Assembly: GCA_902796115.1 (NCBI GenBank)
Contig: CADBNX010000371.1
Span: 1 to 9,066 of the forward strand
Length of the DNA: 9,066 nucleotides
Origin: an uncultured Eubacteriales bacterium
GTDB lineage: Bacteria; Bacillota; Clostridia; Christensenellales; Aristaeellaceae
Direction: 5' to 3'
Shown one piece after another: positions 6,831 to 9,066 of this stretch. A program made the position numbers and the translations under genes. How positions within the stretch are numbered: position 1 is the first letter of the stretch; the number at the start of each line of letters is the position of its first letter. A model generated the notes under the pieces. The model was not told the DNA's origin and did not search any database. It was given only the letters and a program-made list of their open reading frames with translations.

Positions 6831-7410
6831 CGCCCATGTAGTCGTATTTCCACACCGTTTCCAGCATGGTTTCCCGGCTGAATACCTTGCCGCGGTTGTT
6901 GATGAACAGCTGCAGCAGGTCGAATTCCTTGGCCGTCAGGCGGACGTCCTTTCCGCCCAGGGTCACGGAACGGTTGATGATGTTCACTTCCATATCGTGC
7001 ACGCGGATCACCTTGCGGCTGTCGGCGGCGGCAGGCTGACCGGTGCGGCGCAGGATGGTCTTGATGCGCGCCTTGACTTCGAGGATATTGAAGGGCTTGG
7101 TCATGTAATCGTCGGCGCCGTATTCCAGCCCCAGGATCTTATCCATGTCTTCCCCTTTGGCGGTCAGCATGATGATGGGCACGTTGCTCGTTTCACGGAT
7201 GCGCTGGCATACCGCGATGCCGTCCAGTTTGGGAAGCATCACGTCCAGCAGGATCAGATCCACCGGGTTATCGTAAAACATGGAAAGGGCCTCCTCACCG
7301 TCCATCGCGGTCAGGATCTCATACCCCTCCTGTGACAGCGTAAAACGCAGACCCTTCAAAAGCAGCGGCTCATCGTCCACCAAGAGTATCCTTTTGCCCA
7401 CTCGGATCAT
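6709..7410 (-). CDS. OmpR/PhoB-family response regulator (winged-helix DNA-binding)
   Basis: A 233-residue two-component regulator with a receiver domain (about 6-122) and a winged-helix domain (about 135-230). The acidic pocket D12/D13, phospho-acceptor D56 (LLDVMLP), switch residue T83 (MLTAKG) and K105 (TKPF) are all present, so it should be phosphorylated normally. DNA binding is through RTVDVHIRRLREKI (196-209) and the terminal hairpin KWGVGYYF (222-229). WalR/PhoP-like by feel, but the regulon cannot be named. The ATG at 7410 has AAGGA only 4 bases ahead. An in-frame GTG at 7399-7401, 8 bases from AAAGGA, is an alternative giving MGKRILLVDDE. The kinase gene follows immediately, forming a conventional regulator-kinase pair read from the divergent promoter region. 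Confidence 0.95.
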   Translation of the reverse strand: MIRVGKRILLVDDEPLLLKGLRFTLSQEGYEILTAMDGEEALSMFYDNPVDLILLDVMLPKLDGIAVCQRIRETSNVPIIMLTAKGEDMDKILGLEYGADDYMTKPFNILEVKARIKTILRRTGQPAAADSRKVIRVHDMEVNIINRSVTLGGKDVRLTAKEFDLLQLFINNRGKVFSRETMLETVWKYDYMGDARTVDVHIRRLREKIERNPSQPEFIFTKWGVGYYFTDKD

Positions 7411-7463
7411 CCTTTCCTTCTGCGCCAGCGGTTCCGATACCCCCCTCTGACAGCATACGGCTT

Positions 7464-7493
7464 ATTTTACACTATTTGTGTCGGAAAAATCAA
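7464..7493 (-). promoter_or_regulatory. Candidate promoter of the regulator-kinase-transporter operon
   Basis: On the minus strand, TTGATT (7488-7493) and TAAAAT (7464-7469) form a -35/-10 pair with an 18-base spacer, giving a leader of roughly 45 bases before the regulator ATG. ACAC/GTGT arms at 7469-7472 and 7478-7481 lie in the spacer and could be part of an operator. The hexamers are only moderately consensus-like. Confidence 0.5.
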
Positions 7494-7530
7494 GCCATAT
7501 GCAACATTTTCTCCATATTTTTTCGCGAAT

Positions 7531-7558
7531 TTGTAATATTCTGTTTATATGATATAAT
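7531..7558 (+). promoter_or_regulatory. Strong extended -10 promoter for the nucleotidase gene
   Basis: TTGTAA (7531-7536), a 16-base spacer and a perfect TATAAT (7553-7558), with the extended element TG at 7550-7551. Transcription would start near 7565, leaving a leader of about 50 bases. This is the clearest sigma-A-type promoter in the window. Confidence 0.8.
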
Positions 7559-7571
7559 AGCTCGGTACGGC

Positions 7572-7588
7572 ATCTGTCGGAGACGGAT
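7572..7588 (+). promoter_or_regulatory. Leader hairpin before the nucleotidase ribosome binding site
   Basis: ATCTGTC (7572-7578) pairs with GACGGAT (7582-7588) around a GGA loop. The stem is 7 bp with one G-U pair. It sits near the 5' end of the predicted mRNA and leaves the ribosome binding site free, so it more likely stabilises the transcript than regulates translation. Confidence 0.4.
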
Positions 7589-7598
7589 CATCACGCAT

Positions 7599-7605
7599 GG
7601 GAGGA
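7599..7605 (+). promoter_or_regulatory. Ribosome binding site of the nucleotidase gene
   Basis: GGGAGGA lies about 10 bases before the ATG at 7616. It supports that start rather than the out-of-frame ATG at 7597, which overlaps the site itself. Confidence 0.75.
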
Positions 7606-7615
7606 ATAAAGAAAA

Positions 7616-9066
7616 ATGAACTTGAAGGAGCGAAAGATACGCTTCAGGGTACTGCCGGCGCTGCTGCTGCTTTTTTCACTGCTGCTGTGCGGCTCCGCGG
7701 CAGCGGAAGCCCCCGCCGCTGACGCGGCGAAAAAAAACGGCGATATCGTGATCCTGTATACCGGTGACGTTCACTGCGGCGTCGATCAGGGCTTCGGCTA
7801 TGCCGGGGTACAGCAGATCCGGGATTATCTGATCGCGGAAGGCAATGACGTGATTCTGGTGGACAACGGCGACAGCACCCGGGGCGAGCCCATCGGCACC
7901 GTCACGAAGGGTGAAGCGATCACCGATCTGATGAACAAACTGGGTTACGGCGTCGCCATCCCAGGCAATCATGAGTTCGATTACGGGATGGACACCTTCC
8001 TTGCGCTGGCGGAGAAAGCGGATTTTCCGTATATCAGCTGTAATTTCAATTACAAGGGCGAGCCGGTGTTTGAACCCTATGTCATCCGGGAACTGGCGGG
8101 GAAGAAGGTCGCTTTTGTCGGCGTGACCACGCCGAAGACGATCACCAGCTCCACCCCGGCTTATTTCCGGGACGAAAACGGGGAGTTCGTGTACGGTTTC
8201 TGCCAGGATGAGACCGGCGAAGGCGTTTACGGCGCCGTACAGGCGGCGGCGGACGCGGCCCGGGCCGAAGGCGCGGAATACGTCGTGGTCATGGCGCATC
8301 TGGGCAACGAGGCCAACTGCATGCCCTGGACCTATGCCGACGTGATTTCCCATACCGCCGGGATTGACGTGCTGCTTGACGGCCACAGCCACGACACCGA
8401 TCAGGTGGTCATGAAAAACGCGGAAGGAAAGGACGTGCCGCGCTCCGCCTGCGGGACCCGGCTGGAGGCCGTCGGCTGGTGCAGGATCGGGGCGGACGGC
8501 AGCGTCACGACCGGCCTGTATACCTGGAACAACCAGGAACCCGCGCCGCGGCTCCTCGGCATCGACAATGATATGTCCCGCGCCGTGGCGCAAGCGGAGG
8601 AACAGTTCAGGGAAACGCTCAACGAAGTCGTGGCGGGCACAACAGCGGCGCTTACCGTGAATGATCCCACCGCAGCGGATCAAAACGGAAAGCCGATCCG
8701 GATTGTGCGCCGGATGGAAACCAACCTGGGCGACCTGTGCGCGGACGCTTACCGCGTCCAGTCCGGCGCAGATATCGCCTTTGTCAACGGGGGCGGCATC
8801 CGCGTCAGTATCCAGGCGGGCGATATCACCTACGGCAATATCCTCAGCGTGTTTCCCTTCGGCAATTCCATGTGCGTGATCGAAGCGACCGGTCAGCAGA
8901 TCCTGGACGCGCTGGAGTGGGGCTCGCGGGCCGTGCCCAACGAAACCGGCGCTTTTCTGCAGGTATCCGGCCTGACCTATGAGATCCACAGTTATATTCC
9001 TTCTTCCTGCGTTTCCGACCTGAACGGCCTGTTTGTCCGCGTGGACGGAGAGCGCCGCGTGAAAAA
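7616..9066 (+). CDS. Exported 5'-nucleotidase / 2',3'-cyclic phosphodiesterase family protein, 3' end missing
   Basis: The frame stays open from the ATG to the window edge (483 codons visible), so the protein is cut. Residues 1-31 form a signal peptide: basic start, hydrophobic LPALLLLFSLLLCG, and an AAAEA cleavage region. C25 is preceded by LLL, a poor lipobox, so lipoprotein anchoring is doubtful. The metallophosphatase domain (about 43-310) carries the two-metal ligands D51/H53 (GDVH), D86, N118/H119 (GNHE), H228 (AHLG) and H257/H259 (DGHSH). The C-terminal nucleotide-binding domain starts near 360, with NGGGIR (391-396) and FPFGN (413-417) as substrate contacts; its end lies outside. Members of this UshA/YfkN family remove phosphate from extracellular nucleotides or 2',3'-cyclic nucleotides. 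It is transcribed away from the two-component operon from its own strong promoter, with a ribosome binding site at 7599-7605. The family is clear; the preferred nucleotide is unknown. Confidence 0.9.
   Translation, partial: MNLKERKIRFRVLPALLLLFSLLLCGSAAAEAPAADAAKKNGDIVILYTGDVHCGVDQGFGYAGVQQIRDYLIAEGNDVILVDNGDSTRGEPIGTVTKGEAITDLMNKLGYGVAIPGNHEFDYGMDTFLALAEKADFPYISCNFNYKGEPVFEPYVIRELAGKKVAFVGVTTPKTITSSTPAYFRDENGEFVYGFCQDETGEGVYGAVQAAADAARAEGAEYVVVMAHLGNEANCMPWTYADVISHTAGIDVLLDGHSHDTDQVVMKNAEGKDVPRSACGTRLEAVGWCRIGADGSVTTGLYTWNNQEPAPRLLGIDNDMSRAVAQAEEQFRETLNEVVAGTTAALTVNDPTAADQNGKPIRIVRRMETNLGDLCADAYRVQSGADIAFVNGGGIRVSIQAGDITYGNILSVFPFGNSMCVIEATGQQILDALEWGSRAVPNETGAFLQVSGLTYEIHSYIPSSCVSDLNGLFVRVDGERRVK

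Larger units (their letters stand above)
7411..7615. promoter_or_regulatory. Divergent AT-rich intergenic control region
   Basis: The 205 bases between the regulator and nucleotidase genes are AT-rich against GC-rich neighbours. They hold both divergent promoters, an 8-base palindrome TTCGCGAA (7522-7529) just upstream of the nucleotidase -35, and an ACAC-TATTT-GTGT inverted repeat (7469-7481). I see no clear tandem PhoP-type box. Autoregulation by the adjacent OmpR-family protein is likely by analogy but no binding-site pattern can be named. Confidence 0.6.

Noticed and set aside
7411..7615. A Pho-box style tandem repeat or riboswitch in the divergent region
   Set aside because: No convincing spaced TT-ACA-type direct repeats and no aptamer-like conserved fold were seen; only short hairpins and promoters.
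7679..7692. Lipobox at C25 of the nucleotidase
   Set aside because: The residues before the cysteine are LLL, lacking the small residue needed at -1, and a good AAA-EA type signal peptidase I site follows.
7597..7719. An alternative ATG at 7597 opening a 40-codon frame over the nucleotidase start
   Set aside because: Its ATG overlaps the GGGAGGA site that serves the ATG at 7616, it lacks its own site, and the product is low-complexity.
7676..8989. A 437-codon open frame on the minus strand
   Set aside because: It is fully antisense to the nucleotidase, whose metal-binding motifs and signal peptide are clear.

Overview
The window looks like chromosomal DNA from a GC-rich anaerobic Clostridia-type Bacillota, probably a gut or rumen species. 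The grounds are AGGAGG-type ribosome binding sites, Firmicutes-like OmpR/PhoR and NagB proteins, an AT-rich promoter region inside GC-rich coding DNA, and dispersed palindromes of a kind I associate with Clostridia genomes. The lineage is an inference from style, not from a marker gene.

Layout, left to right. Bases 1-175 hold no gene but a dense set of short palindromes: a 14-base near-palindrome and an 89-base element with 9-base terminal inverted repeats. Next to these is a heptamer repeat (171-214) that runs into the 3' end of the first gene and supplies its last codons and stop. Six genes then lie head-to-tail on the minus strand. In transcription order (right to left) they are an OmpR-family response regulator (7410-6709), a PhoR-type sensor histidine kinase (to 5250), an MFS transporter (5257-3962), NagB glucosamine-6-phosphate deaminase (3939-3220), a xylose-isomerase-like TIM-barrel sugar isomerase/epimerase (3061-2180), and a cytoplasmic glycosidase-like protein resembling the GH101/GH129 (DUF5696-like) barrel (2146-176). 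From 7616 to the right edge, on the plus strand, is the start of an exported 5'-nucleotidase/cyclic phosphodiesterase (UshA/YfkN type), cut by the window end.

The minus-strand genes are tightly packed: regulator and kinase abut or overlap, kinase and transporter overlap by 8 bases, transporter to nagB is 22 bases, and isomerase to glycosidase is 33 bases. The one break is 158 bases between nagB and the isomerase gene, with a perfect 15-bp stem-loop and a second 8-9 bp palindrome but little U-tract. The likely promoter for the run is in the 205-base divergent region 7411-7615, which also has a strong extended -10 promoter for the nucleotidase.

Working model (inference): a signal-controlled amino-sugar scavenging locus. 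The transporter brings in a glycoside or sugar, the cytoplasmic glycosidase-like protein releases a sugar (GH101/129 relatives act on alpha-GalNAc), the isomerase-like protein rearranges a sugar, and NagB sends glucosamine-6-phosphate into glycolysis. No sugar kinase, PTS component or NagA deacetylase is in the window, so the pathway is incomplete here. The most unusual points are the missing conventional start codon for the kinase at a normal place, the kinase-transporter coupling, and the repeat-derived C-terminus of the glycosidase-like protein.
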